Assembly: GCA_031261245.1 (NCBI GenBank)
Contig: JAISKU010000181.1
Span: forward strand, 1-20,218
Direction: 5' to 3'
Length of the DNA: 20,218 nt
Source: Oscillospiraceae bacterium
Lineage (GTDB): Bacteria > Bacillota > Clostridia > Oscillospirales > Oscillospiraceae
A program made the translations under genes and the position numbers. Every line of letters starts with the position of its first letter. The first letter of the stretch is position 1. The notes beneath the pieces were generated by a model, which saw only the letters and a program-made list of their open reading frames with translations, ran no database searches and was not told the origin of the DNA. Shown here piece by piece: positions 6,982 to 15,705 of the stretch.

Positions 6982-9423
6982 TCAGATTCTGTTCTCGTTT
7001 CTCGCTATTATGTCGTCCTGAAGCTCGCGGCCGAGCTCCACGAAGTACGCCGAGTACCCCGCGATGCGCACCACGAGATCGCGGTACGAGCCCGGGTCGC
7101 CCTGCGCCGCGCGGAGCGTGTCCGTGTCCACGACGTTGTACTGGCACTCAAGGCCGCCGTTCTCGAAATACGCCTTCGTCATGTCGCGCAGCTTCGCGAT
7201 TCCGTCCTCGCGGGACAGCACCGTCGGGTGCATACGCAGGTTCAGCGCCATTCCGTCCATGAAGCGCGTGTGGTCAAAGCAACACGTGGAGACGAACACA
7301 GCCGTCGGGCCGAGCTTGTCGCGGCTCTGCGCGGGGCTCATCGCGTCGGCTATCGGTTCGCCCGTCTTGCGGCCGTCCGGCGTCGCCCACGTGTACTCGC
7401 CCTGATTGATGTGGTCCGCCGCGCCGTACATTCCGGCCTTGTAGACCTTCGCGCGCTGGTTGGAGCACTCCGTGCACAGCTTGTAGTACAGGTCTACGAC
7501 CCACTTGAGCTCCTCGTCGGCATACGGATCCGCGTTGCCGTAGTGCGGCACCTCGTTTAGAATCTGCTGGCGCAGCGGCTCCTTGCCCTCCCAGTTCGCG
7601 AGAACGGCGTCGAGCAAGTCCTTCCCGGAGATGAGCTTCTTGTCAAACACCATATACTTGACGGTGGAGATGCAGTCCGCGATTGTCGCGAGGCCTGTCG
7701 CCGTCCCGCCGTAGGAGTTGTACTTGCAGCCGCCGGCGGAGCAGTCCACGCCGCTCTCCATGCACCCCTCCATCGAGATGGACAGGTTCGGGAACGGAAA
7801 ATGCTGCGCCTGCTGGTACTCCGCGAGATTGTTCAGCGTGACGTACCACTTGAACAGCCACGACGAAATCTTGACAAACGCCTCTTTCACCTCGTCAATC
7901 GACTTCATCTCGTACAGATAGCCGGAGCGTAGCTTTTCCGGCACCTGTTTCCCGTTCATCGGGTTAATCCCGTTATTTATCGCCATGTCGAACACGATCG
8001 CCCAGTAGATTCCCGCGTGCGTCATGCCCATTCCGTTCGGCGCGGGATAGTCGTTGCCGGAACCGACGATCTCCTGGCACCCGATAAGGCTGTAATCGCG
8101 CGCGTCCTCGAGCGAGAAGCCGAGCTCGCGCATACACCCGGGGATAATCACGTCGTCGTTCTGGAAAAGCGGCAGCCCGCCCACGAGCCGCGACGTCTCA
8201 AGCGCGCAATCCCAAATCTCGTCGGGGGAGTTCTTATGTACGCGCAGGGAAATCGTCGGGTCGTGCAGCTTCAGCCGCCCGATGGACTCGAGAGCCATGA
8301 ACGTGACGGGATTCGTCGCGTCCTCGCCCGTCGCGGGGATAAGCCCGCCGATTGTCGTGTGCTGGTACGTGTTGCCGATTCCCGCCGTCTGCGCCATCTT
8401 GCCGAAGCCGCCCTCGTAGTACGTGTTCAGCTTCAGGAAGAACGCGTCCGTGAGCTCCTGCGCCTCGTCGAGCGTAATCGTGCCCTTTTCGAGGTCGCTC
8501 TTCAGGTACGGCCACGTATACTGGTCAAAGCGCCCCATACTCGTCACGCCGGGGCCGTTATCGACTATGAGGAAGAGCTGATAGAGCAGCGCCATCTGGC
8601 ACGCCTCCCAGAAAGTGCGCGCCGGGTTCTCGGAAATCCAGTACAGGCTCTCCGCCATCTTCTCGAGCTCCGCGCGGCGCTCCGCCGTCGGCGCGGTTTT
8701 CACCTTTTCGGCTGCGAGGTCGGCGAAACGCCGCGTCAGCGTAATCGCGCCGTCACAGGCGAGCGCGGCCGCCTTGTAGAAGATGTACTTGCGCATGTCG
8801 TCGCCCATGACGTTACCCTCGCGCTCGTCCATCCAGTCCTGCGCCTGTTTTTTTATCGCGCCGTAGCCGACTTTTATAATCTTGTGGAACCCCGGCGTCA
8901 GGTGACCCGGGGGAGTCAGCGTGCCGGGGCGACCGGGAATACCGTAATCGCACGCGCCGAGCTCCATAAACTGATTCGCGTTGTCCGGAAGCCACTTGTC
9001 AGGGCCGAACATCGAGTTCGGATACTTCGCCTGCTCGCGCCCGATGGCGAGAATTTCGTCGATGTCCTCTTTCGAGATGGCCAGCCGCAGCTCATAGCTC
9101 GGCGGGCAGTGGTAGAGCCCGTCGTCGTGCAGCTCCCACTCCTTCTCGATGTCCACGATAAGCGGCCACATCGCGCCGCTGCTGCCGTTGAAGTGCACGG
9201 TCTTGCTGCCCGCGAAATAGTCGTCGTCCTCAAGGCGCAGCGTCATGTTTGAGATGACGTACAGCGACTCGAGCGGCTTGCGAATCAGCGGCTCAATGCC
9301 GTCGTACTTCAGCGACGCCTCGAGCTTGAGCTTCGCCCTCTCCGGATCCCCGCGTATAACGCGATCGCGCACCTTTTCGCGGAAATTCCAAATGCGGTCA
9401 GTAACGGGTCTGAATTGATACAT
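6982..9423 (-). CDS. Glycyl radical enzyme, PFL-like, unknown substrate (GCQE active site)
   Basis: An 813-residue glycyl radical enzyme. The C-terminal radical loop is VVRIAGYSAYFVELGRELQD, with the radical glycine at G789, 25 residues from the end, as usual. The thiyl-radical site is DYSLIGCQEIVGS, with C449 and E451. The C-x-E arrangement is that of eliminase/lyase-type members (glycerol dehydratase, CutC, HypD, IslA) rather than PFL itself, which has two adjacent cysteines. The usual residue between Cys and Glu is Val in the best known members; here it is Gln. Other family marks are HTTIGGLIPATGEDATN and PLFQNDDVIIPGCMRELG. The enzyme needs a radical-SAM activase, and none is encoded in this window. 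ATG at 9423 has GAGGAGG 8 bases upstream and a good promoter of its own. It follows the M29 gene on the same strand. The substrate cannot be named. Confidence 0.93.
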   Translation of the reverse strand: MYQFRPVTDRIWNFREKVRDRVIRGDPERAKLKLEASLKYDGIEPLIRKPLESLYVISNMTLRLEDDDYFAGSKTVHFNGSSGAMWPLIVDIEKEWELHDDGLYHCPPSYELRLAISKEDIDEILAIGREQAKYPNSMFGPDKWLPDNANQFMELGACDYGIPGRPGTLTPPGHLTPGFHKIIKVGYGAIKKQAQDWMDEREGNVMGDDMRKYIFYKAAALACDGAITLTRRFADLAAEKVKTAPTAERRAELEKMAESLYWISENPARTFWEACQMALLYQLFLIVDNGPGVTSMGRFDQYTWPYLKSDLEKGTITLDEAQELTDAFFLKLNTYYEGGFGKMAQTAGIGNTYQHTTIGGLIPATGEDATNPVTFMALESIGRLKLHDPTISLRVHKNSPDEIWDCALETSRLVGGLPLFQNDDVIIPGCMRELGFSLEDARDYSLIGCQEIVGSGNDYPAPNGMGMTHAGIYWAIVFDMAINNGINPMNGKQVPEKLRSGYLYEMKSIDEVKEAFVKISSWLFKWYVTLNNLAEYQQAQHFPFPNLSISMEGCMESGVDCSAGGCKYNSYGGTATGLATIADCISTVKYMVFDKKLISGKDLLDAVLANWEGKEPLRQQILNEVPHYGNADPYADEELKWVVDLYYKLCTECSNQRAKVYKAGMYGAADHINQGEYTWATPDGRKTGEPIADAMSPAQSRDKLGPTAVFVSTCCFDHTRFMDGMALNLRMHPTVLSREDGIAKLRDMTKAYFENGGLECQYNVVDTDTLRAAQGDPGSYRDLVVRIAGYSAYFVELGRELQDDIIARNENRI

Positions 9424-9461
9424 TGTTTACTCCTCCTCGCACATAATATATATTTGTACCG

Positions 9462-9490
9462 ATTATATCACGACGAGGGGTATATTACAA
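9462..9490 (-). promoter_or_regulatory. Sigma70 promoter of the glycyl radical enzyme gene
   Basis: On the minus strand, TTGTAA (9490-9485) and TATAAT (9467-9462) are separated by exactly 17 bases, and the -10 is extended (TGATATAAT). It predicts a transcript start about 32 bases before ATG. The -35 lies 9 bases beyond the M29 stop codon, so the enzyme can be made independently. No terminator hairpin separates the two genes, so read-through is also possible. Confidence 0.75.
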
Positions 9491-9498
9491 CACAATTT

Positions 9499-10635
9499 TT
9501 ATTCGCCGATGTACTCGATTTCGGGCAGCAGTCGCTCCGGATTCAGCTGCCGCAGCTCCTCCGTAAGGAAAATACCGTCCTTGCGGATCAGCACGTCGTC
9601 AAACCACAGCTCTCCGCCGCCGTCCTCCGCCTTTTGGGAGAGCACCATGTCCCAGTGGACGGCGCTGCCCGGCGCGCCCGGCGTGAAATGGAGACTGCCC
9701 CACATCTTCTCGTCAAAGAGGATATCGCCGACCGGCGCGCATATGACGGGGTTGATGCCGAGGGAGAACTCGCCGAAGCCGCGCCCGCCCTCGTCTGTGT
9801 CGAGAATCTCGTTTAGAGCGGCGTTCAGGCGCTTGTCGCCGCAAACCGCGTCATAAATGCGCCCGTCCTTCACCGACAGCCGCACGTTGTCAAACGCGAT
9901 CCCGTTGTACTCTGTGGGGACGTTGTAGTGGATGTGTCCGTTTATCGACTCGCGGACGGGGAGACTGCCCACCTCGCCGTCGGGGAGGTTCAGTCTGCCG
10001 TTGCCTGTGCCGTTTATGAAGCCGGGGCCGTCCATCTTGAAGTGCGCGACGGCAAACGAGATATCCGTGTCCTCGGCGACGATGCGGACGCGGTCTGTCC
10101 GCCCCACGAGCTCAATCAGCGGCCGCGACAACTCGTTCATCTTGTCATAGTTGAGGAGCATAACCTTGTAGTAATAGTCCTCAAAAGCCTCCGTACTCAT
10201 GTGGAACTTCTGCGCGATGCCCGGTGTCGGATACCTCATCGCGCACCATTTTGTGCGCATCATGCGGTGTCCTTTCGCGGGTTGTGTGGCGCGGTTGAAT
10301 AGCGCCATCTTGTCCGGAGGAACGTCGCCGAGCTCAAAGGCGTTGCTCATCCCGCGTATGGATATGAAGCCCTGCATACGCTCTATACGTTCGAGCGCGA
10401 GCTTCCCGATTGCCTCGGCTCCGACCTCTGTCAGCCCCATGATCAGACCGCGCCTGACAGCGGTGTTTTCCCGTGCAATGAAAGGAATTCCGCCCGCCTG
10501 CCACACCTCCGAGGCGACGGCGACGGCCAGCTCATCAGACTCCCAACTCTCAATAAGAATCCGGTCTCCGGGCTCGACTCCGATGGAGAAATTTACGATT
10601 TGCTTGGCAAGAGATTTTAGACGCGATTCACTCAT
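9499..10635 (-). CDS. M29 family (aminopeptidase T-like) metallohydrolase
   Basis: A 378-residue protein of the M29 aminopeptidase fold (AmpS/AmpT/PepS), cytosolic two-metal exopeptidases. The five expected metal ligands can be placed: E221 in PDGEVGSLP, E289 in FGEFSLGINP, H316 in WGSLHF, and H327 and D329 in SAVHWDM. The interval from H316 to H327 is only 11 residues. Typical M29 peptidases have a longer loop here that carries a conserved active-site tyrosine, and I see no equivalent Tyr. The protein may therefore be a shortened peptidase or a relative with another reaction; the dioxygenase NicX is a known non-peptidase relative. The start at 10635 has AGGGAGG about 9 bases upstream; the longer frame up to 10692 has no such site. 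It precedes the glycyl radical enzyme on the same strand and diverges from the peptide transporter operon. Confidence 0.82.
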   Translation of the reverse strand: MSESRLKSLAKQIVNFSIGVEPGDRILIESWESDELAVAVASEVWQAGGIPFIARENTAVRRGLIMGLTEVGAEAIGKLALERIERMQGFISIRGMSNAFELGDVPPDKMALFNRATQPAKGHRMMRTKWCAMRYPTPGIAQKFHMSTEAFEDYYYKVMLLNYDKMNELSRPLIELVGRTDRVRIVAEDTDISFAVAHFKMDGPGFINGTGNGRLNLPDGEVGSLPVRESINGHIHYNVPTEYNGIAFDNVRLSVKDGRIYDAVCGDKRLNAALNEILDTDEGGRGFGEFSLGINPVICAPVGDILFDEKMWGSLHFTPGAPGSAVHWDMVLSQKAEDGGGELWFDDVLIRKDGIFLTEELRQLNPERLLPEIEYIGE

Positions 10636-10662
10636 AATTTGTCCCTCCCTGAATTTTGTGCC

Positions 10663-10671
10663 ATTATACCA
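10663..10671 (-). promoter_or_regulatory. Extended -10 promoter of the M29 gene
   Basis: On the minus strand TGGTATAAT (10671-10663) is a perfect extended -10 element 27 bases before the start codon at 10635. No convincing -35 is found at 16-18 bases. The surrounding TGTGGTATAATG is identical over 12 bases to the element at 2676-2687. Confidence 0.6.
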
Positions 10672-10750
10672 CAGTGCCGCGTCATACGCCATAGGAAAAA
10701 CATATAAAATTAATGTGTATAATATGTATAAATTTTTATTACATTTGGTC

Positions 10751-10779
10751 TTGACAGCACGGGGGCACCGTACTATAAT
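10751..10779 (+). promoter_or_regulatory. Perfect-consensus sigma70 promoter of the ABC transporter operon, with a dyad in the spacer
   Basis: TTGACA (10751-10756) and TATAAT (10774-10779) both match the consensus exactly and are separated by the ideal 17 bases. The spacer (10757-10773) is an inverted repeat, GCACGG-GGGCA-CCGTAC, with one mismatch per arm pair, and is GC-rich within an AT-rich region. That placement is typical of a repressor operator covering the core promoter. The predicted start leaves a leader of about 70 bases before the first gene at 10859; no terminator or riboswitch-like fold was seen in it. Confidence 0.88.
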
Positions 10780-10858
10780 GTTCGACAGTTAATATACTAA
10801 ACCGATATGCATTGTATTAAACGTTGCGGCTTATAAAGAAACATGAAGGTGTGAGGGT

Positions 10859-11812
10859 ATGCTGAAGTTTATCTCGAAGAGAATTGTTCTGTCTGTTGGA
10901 TTATTTTTGATTCTGACGTTCGTGCTTTTCATTATGCTTTCGTTCCTGCCGTCCTATGCGGATAACGAAATCAGCTCCCATATCCAGGAGTACGGTTCAA
11001 TTACGAAAGAGCAGGAGCTGTCCTATAAAGCGCAGTACGGGCTCGACAGTCCGGTGGTTACGCGGTACGTAAAATGGGTGAAGTCGCTGTTCGCGGGCAC
11101 GTGGAGCTACACCTTCACAAACCGCTCGACGACGGTACTAAGCGTGATACAGGTGAAAATAGGGGAGACGCTGATTCTCATGTCCTCGGCGCTCATTGTC
11201 GGCGTGGTGATTGCGATTCCGCTCGGAATGCTCGCGGCCGTAAAGCCCGGGGGAATCGCCGACAATATCGCGAACGTCGTCACCTTCATCGGCGTGTCGC
11301 TTCCGGGCTTCATCATTGCAATCTTCTTGATATACATATTCAGCGCCAGACTGAACATTTTGCCTTCGATGGTGCTCGTCACAAGTAAATACCCGTATGC
11401 CGTTCAGATGATTTTGCCGGTGGTGTGCGTGTCGCTTCACATCGTCGGGCCCGTCGTAAAGCAGGTGCGCGGCTCAATGCTCGACGTCATGAACGCGGAG
11501 TACATAAAAACCGCGCGCTCAAAGGGCATTTCGGAGCGCCGCGTAATTTTCAAGCACGTTTTCCGCAACGCGACAATCCCCGTCACCACGCAAATCGGCC
11601 TCTCGGTGCCGATGCTCGTCGGCGGTTCCGTGGTTGTGGAGCAGATATTTACAATCAACGGAATCGGCAGAACCCTGGTCGTCGCCATCAACTCCCCGTC
11701 GGATATCCCGGTGGTCATGGGCATTGTGACGATTCAGGTGCTCGTCGTTCTCGTCGTAAATCTCTCGCTTGACATTATTTACACGCTTTTGGATCCGCGT
11801 GTGGCGTACTGA
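10859..11812 (+). CDS. Peptide-type ABC transporter permease (DppB/OppB family)
   Basis: A 317-residue inner-membrane permease of dipeptide/oligopeptide/nickel importers. It starts MLKFISKRIVLSVGLFLILT, the standard first membrane helix of DppB, followed by a large external loop (residues about 35-95) and five more helices. The cytoplasmic EAA loop that docks on the ATPases is EYIKTARSKG at residues 214-223. It ends IIYTLLDPRVAY, the usual C-terminus of the family. ATG at 10859 has GAAGGTG 8-9 bases upstream. It is the first gene of an operon and is followed 11 bases later by its partner permease. The family identity is clear, but peptide, nickel or another solute cannot be told from the permease. 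Confidence 0.95.
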   Translation: MLKFISKRIVLSVGLFLILTFVLFIMLSFLPSYADNEISSHIQEYGSITKEQELSYKAQYGLDSPVVTRYVKWVKSLFAGTWSYTFTNRSTTVLSVIQVKIGETLILMSSALIVGVVIAIPLGMLAAVKPGGIADNIANVVTFIGVSLPGFIIAIFLIYIFSARLNILPSMVLVTSKYPYAVQMILPVVCVSLHIVGPVVKQVRGSMLDVMNAEYIKTARSKGISERRVIFKHVFRNATIPVTTQIGLSVPMLVGGSVVVEQIFTINGIGRTLVVAINSPSDIPVVMGIVTIQVLVVLVVNLSLDIIYTLLDPRVAY

Positions 11813-11823
11813 GGGGGTGTGAC

Positions 11824-12702
11824 GTGAAAGAGCGTAAAGAGAAGGGCCTCGTCGCCGCGGCGCGAAAGCCCAAGAGGGGTTTTATTCAGAATTTCCGGCA
11901 CAACGGCAAGGGCGTATTCGGACTTATCGCGTTTGCGCTGATTATACTGGCGGTTTTCCTGATTCCGCTGTTCGTGAAAATCGACGCCGAATCCGTGTAC
12001 TTCGTGACGGACAAGGCTCCGTCCCGCGACCACATTCTCGGGCTTGACATGACGTTTCAGGATTGCTTTTCGAGGCTTATCATCGGCGGACAGGTATCCC
12101 TGCTCATAGGCATGGGCGTCTCGGTGGTCACGCTTCTCGTCGGTATTCCGCTCGGGCTGATTGCGGGGTTCTATCAGGGCAGGGTCGGCGGCTTCATAAA
12201 CCGCGCGGCGGAGCTGTTCATGTCGTTCCCCACAATGGTGCTTCTGCTGCTGCTCGTCGGCATATTCCAGCGCATGAACGCCATAACGCTCGTCATTACA
12301 ATGGGTATCCTCGGCTGGCCGGGAACCTCCAAAATGCTGTACAGTACGGTCATCAGCACCATGAAGAGCGAGTATATTGAGGCCGCGCGCGCCATGGGCA
12401 AAAGCGATTTCCAAATCATGTTCTTCGACGTTCTGCCCAACTCGATAACGCCGATTCTCGTCAGCTTGCCGTTTAGAATCTCCGGCTCAATCATGATGGA
12501 AACCACGTTGTCCTTCCTCGGGCTCGGCATGGCGACAAGCTGGGGGCGTCAGATATATCTGGCAACCACGATGAACGTAATGGTAAACCAGCTCTGGATG
12601 TGGGTGCCCGCTACACTTTGCCTCGTGGCAATAATCATAGCCGTAAACTGTTTGGGCGAGGGAATACGCGACTCCTATGACCCCAAGCTGGCGAAAAGAT
12701 AA
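11824..12702 (+). CDS. Peptide-type ABC transporter permease (DppC/OppC family)
   Basis: A 292-residue permease forming the membrane channel with the preceding gene product. It has an N-terminal membrane anchor (GVFGLIAFALIILAVFLIPL), five further helices and the EAA loop EYIEAARAMG at residues 183-192. It ends with the family's typical NCLGEGIRDSYDPKL sequence (compare 'GD.LRD.LDPR'). The GTG at 11824 is chosen because GAGGGGGTG, starting at the stop of the previous gene, lies 4 bases upstream and no ATG occurs in a better position. The 31-base gap to the binding protein gene contains no terminator. Confidence 0.94.
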   Translation: MKERKEKGLVAAARKPKRGFIQNFRHNGKGVFGLIAFALIILAVFLIPLFVKIDAESVYFVTDKAPSRDHILGLDMTFQDCFSRLIIGGQVSLLIGMGVSVVTLLVGIPLGLIAGFYQGRVGGFINRAAELFMSFPTMVLLLLLVGIFQRMNAITLVITMGILGWPGTSKMLYSTVISTMKSEYIEAARAMGKSDFQIMFFDVLPNSITPILVSLPFRISGSIMMETTLSFLGLGMATSWGRQIYLATTMNVMVNQLWMWVPATLCLVAIIIAVNCLGEGIRDSYDPKLAKR

Positions 12703-12733
12703 AAAACATTTTTGAAAGAAGGTCTGTATCCAA

Positions 12734-14548
12734 ATGAAAACTCGCTTAATTTCCTCAGCCTTGGCAATCGCCATGATTCTCCTGCTGGTCGCTTGCGGCA
12801 CGACCGCGACACCCGCGGCGACGACAGGTACCCCCGCGCCCGCAGCCGACCCCTCAACCGCCGCTCCGGTGCCCACGCCGACCGAGCTCATCACGCAGGT
12901 AAACACGGGTAACGAAAAGATCGCCGACCCCAACGGCACCATCGTGTACGGTGTTACGGGCTCGCCCAACAGCACCTACAGCCAGTACAAGGCCGGTTCT
13001 ACGTACCTTATGCTGACAATCGACGCCATCTTCGACAAGCTTGTCTATGTCGATTCCCGCGCCGAGGTTCACCCCAGAGCCGCGAAGTCCTGGGAGTGGT
13101 CCGAGGACGGCAAAACCATCACCTTTAACCTCAACCAGGCGTACTGGCACGACGGCGTGCCAGTGACAAGTGAGGACTGGGCGTGGACATTCCACACGCT
13201 CGCCGACCCCGACAGAACGAACGCCTTCAGGCTCGGCACATACCTTGAGGGAACGGATCCGAGCAGCGGCAGAGAGACGGAGCGCGGCTCCGCCGGCATT
13301 GAGATCGTCGATGAGCTCACCTTCAAAATCCATCTGCGGGCCGCGGTAAACAAGTTCAGCTTTGAGGTCACGACGCTCCCGACCGTCGTCGTGCTTCCCA
13401 AGCACCTCTTCACGAAGGCCGACGGTACGCTCGTACCGGCTCCCGAGGTAATTGAAGTACCGGAGGGCTCCGCCGAGGAATCCGTGAATTACTGGAAGCG
13501 CCCCATCGGCTCCGGGCCGGTCAAAATCATCGAGGACAGCCTTGACCAGTACACAAAGACCGAGGCGTTTGACAAGTATTACGGCTACGGCGCCGCCGGC
13601 CCGCAGTTCAAGTACATAGTGTTCCAGTACATCAGCGACGCAAAGCAGATCGGCTCCAAGATCGTCGCCGGTGACATCGACCTCGCGTATCCCGGAATCT
13701 CCGCCGACGACGTGACGTTCTACACGGGCGACGAGAGAATAAACATGGTTCAGGGCGCGACGACCACCCTGCAGAGAGACATCAACTTCGACAGCTCACG
13801 CGTTCCGAAATACATCCGTCTGGCCGTAAACTACGCCATGGATAAGCAGTTCATCGTTGACAACATCTACGGCGGACGCGGCATCCCCGGCGGCGGCTCG
13901 CTCGTGATGCCGAGCTACGCGTACTTCCTCAATATCGGAACAAATCAGGATCTTGAGCTCGCCAAGTCCTACTACGAAAAGGCGATTGAAAACGGGAGCT
14001 GGACAGCCGACCAGGTGCTCCACATCAACGTCACCGAGGAGACGAGCGAGAGCGTCGCCACAATCATAAAGGCCTATTGCGATCAAATCGGGCTCAAGAT
14101 TGAGGTCGCGCGCCGCGATTCCGTAACAACCGTTCAGCAGAACATGTTCGTGAACTCCACCGAGGGCTACGACGCCGTACTCTGGAGCTTTGCGCCCACG
14201 GTTGACCCGTCGAAGGTCGGCACGATGCTCACAAAGGGCACAACGGTTGACGGAAACTTCTTCATGCGCTGGGGCACGAGGGAAGAGGACGCGGCGGATA
14301 ACGCGGCCTACACCGACGCGTATACAAAGTGGACGACCGCCTCAACCCCCGCGGAGGAGCAGGAGTATTCCGAGGCGTTCCAGAGGGCGGAGAACGAGGG
14401 TTGCCCGGCAATCTCGATCTGCAATCTCTACGCTGTCTACGCCTACGGCAATAACGTCGGGGCGGTGAGCGATTCCGGACTTATCGACGTCACACCCGCA
14501 AACTACTACAACCAGGACGTTTGGAACTGGATCAGCTATCAGAGATAG
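12734..14548 (+). CDS. Substrate-binding lipoprotein of the ABC importer (SBP family 5)
   Basis: A 604-residue extracellular binding protein. The signal peptide ends in a lipobox, LLVAC, with the lipidated cysteine at residue 21. A Thr/Ala/Pro-rich linker (residues about 22-50) follows, then the family 5 fold. Family marks are IFDKLVYVDSRAEVHPRAAKSWEWS, cut here to the core IFDKLVY, and the nearby DGKTITFNLNQAYWHDGVPV. This class binds peptides, nickel chelates, opines, sugars or amines; ligand cannot be read from the sequence. An ATG at 12734 has AGAAGG 11 bases upstream, slightly long. It sits between permeases and ATPases, and a GC-rich hairpin follows it, which may raise its expression over the ATPases. 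Confidence 0.93.
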   Translation: MKTRLISSALAIAMILLLVACGTTATPAATTGTPAPAADPSTAAPVPTPTELITQVNTGNEKIADPNGTIVYGVTGSPNSTYSQYKAGSTYLMLTIDAIFDKLVYVDSRAEVHPRAAKSWEWSEDGKTITFNLNQAYWHDGVPVTSEDWAWTFHTLADPDRTNAFRLGTYLEGTDPSSGRETERGSAGIEIVDELTFKIHLRAAVNKFSFEVTTLPTVVVLPKHLFTKADGTLVPAPEVIEVPEGSAEESVNYWKRPIGSGPVKIIEDSLDQYTKTEAFDKYYGYGAAGPQFKYIVFQYISDAKQIGSKIVAGDIDLAYPGISADDVTFYTGDERINMVQGATTTLQRDINFDSSRVPKYIRLAVNYAMDKQFIVDNIYGGRGIPGGGSLVMPSYAYFLNIGTNQDLELAKSYYEKAIENGSWTADQVLHINVTEETSESVATIIKAYCDQIGLKIEVARRDSVTTVQQNMFVNSTEGYDAVLWSFAPTVDPSKVGTMLTKGTTVDGNFFMRWGTREEDAADNAAYTDAYTKWTTASTPAEEQEYSEAFQRAENEGCPAISICNLYAVYAYGNNVGAVSDSGLIDVTPANYYNQDVWNWISYQR

Positions 14549-14561
14549 AGGCAATTTGCGA

Positions 14562-14602
14562 CTGCCGCCGCGTTTGAAAACAGCGAACAAGTGCGGCGGC
14601 GG
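14562..14602 (+). other. Intercistronic GC-rich hairpin between binding protein and ATPase genes
   Basis: CTGCCGCCGC (14562-14571) pairs with GCGGCGGCGG (14593-14602) as a 10-bp stem with one T-G wobble and a 21-base loop. No T-run follows, so it is not a classical terminator. Such hairpins after binding-protein genes are known to block 3' degradation and give more binding protein than ATPase. The role here is an inference. Confidence 0.5.
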
Positions 14603-14629
14603 CCATCCCATCAAGAGGGAGAACGTACA

Positions 14630-15703
<1,074 letters not shown>

Positions 15704-15705
15704 GT

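Noticed and set aside
8017..9252. A 411-codon plus-strand frame opposite the glycyl radical enzyme
   Set aside because: Same reason: the composition is an artefact of the codon pattern of the real gene and no ribosome site or motif supports it.
6982..9423. Naming the glycyl radical enzyme pyruvate formate-lyase (pflB)
   Set aside because: PFL has two adjacent cysteines at the active site. This protein has C449-Q-E451, the layout of eliminase-type relatives.
10807..10836. Short leader frame MHCIKRCGL before the transporter operon, with two Cys codons
   Set aside because: It has no ribosome binding site and no attenuator hairpin follows, so a cysteine-sensing leader peptide is not supported.
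10788..10840. Possible riboswitch or operator in the transporter leader (GTTAATATAC ... GTATTAAAC)
   Set aside because: The arms match only imperfectly and the region is AT-rich, where such repeats arise by chance; no known riboswitch core was recognised.
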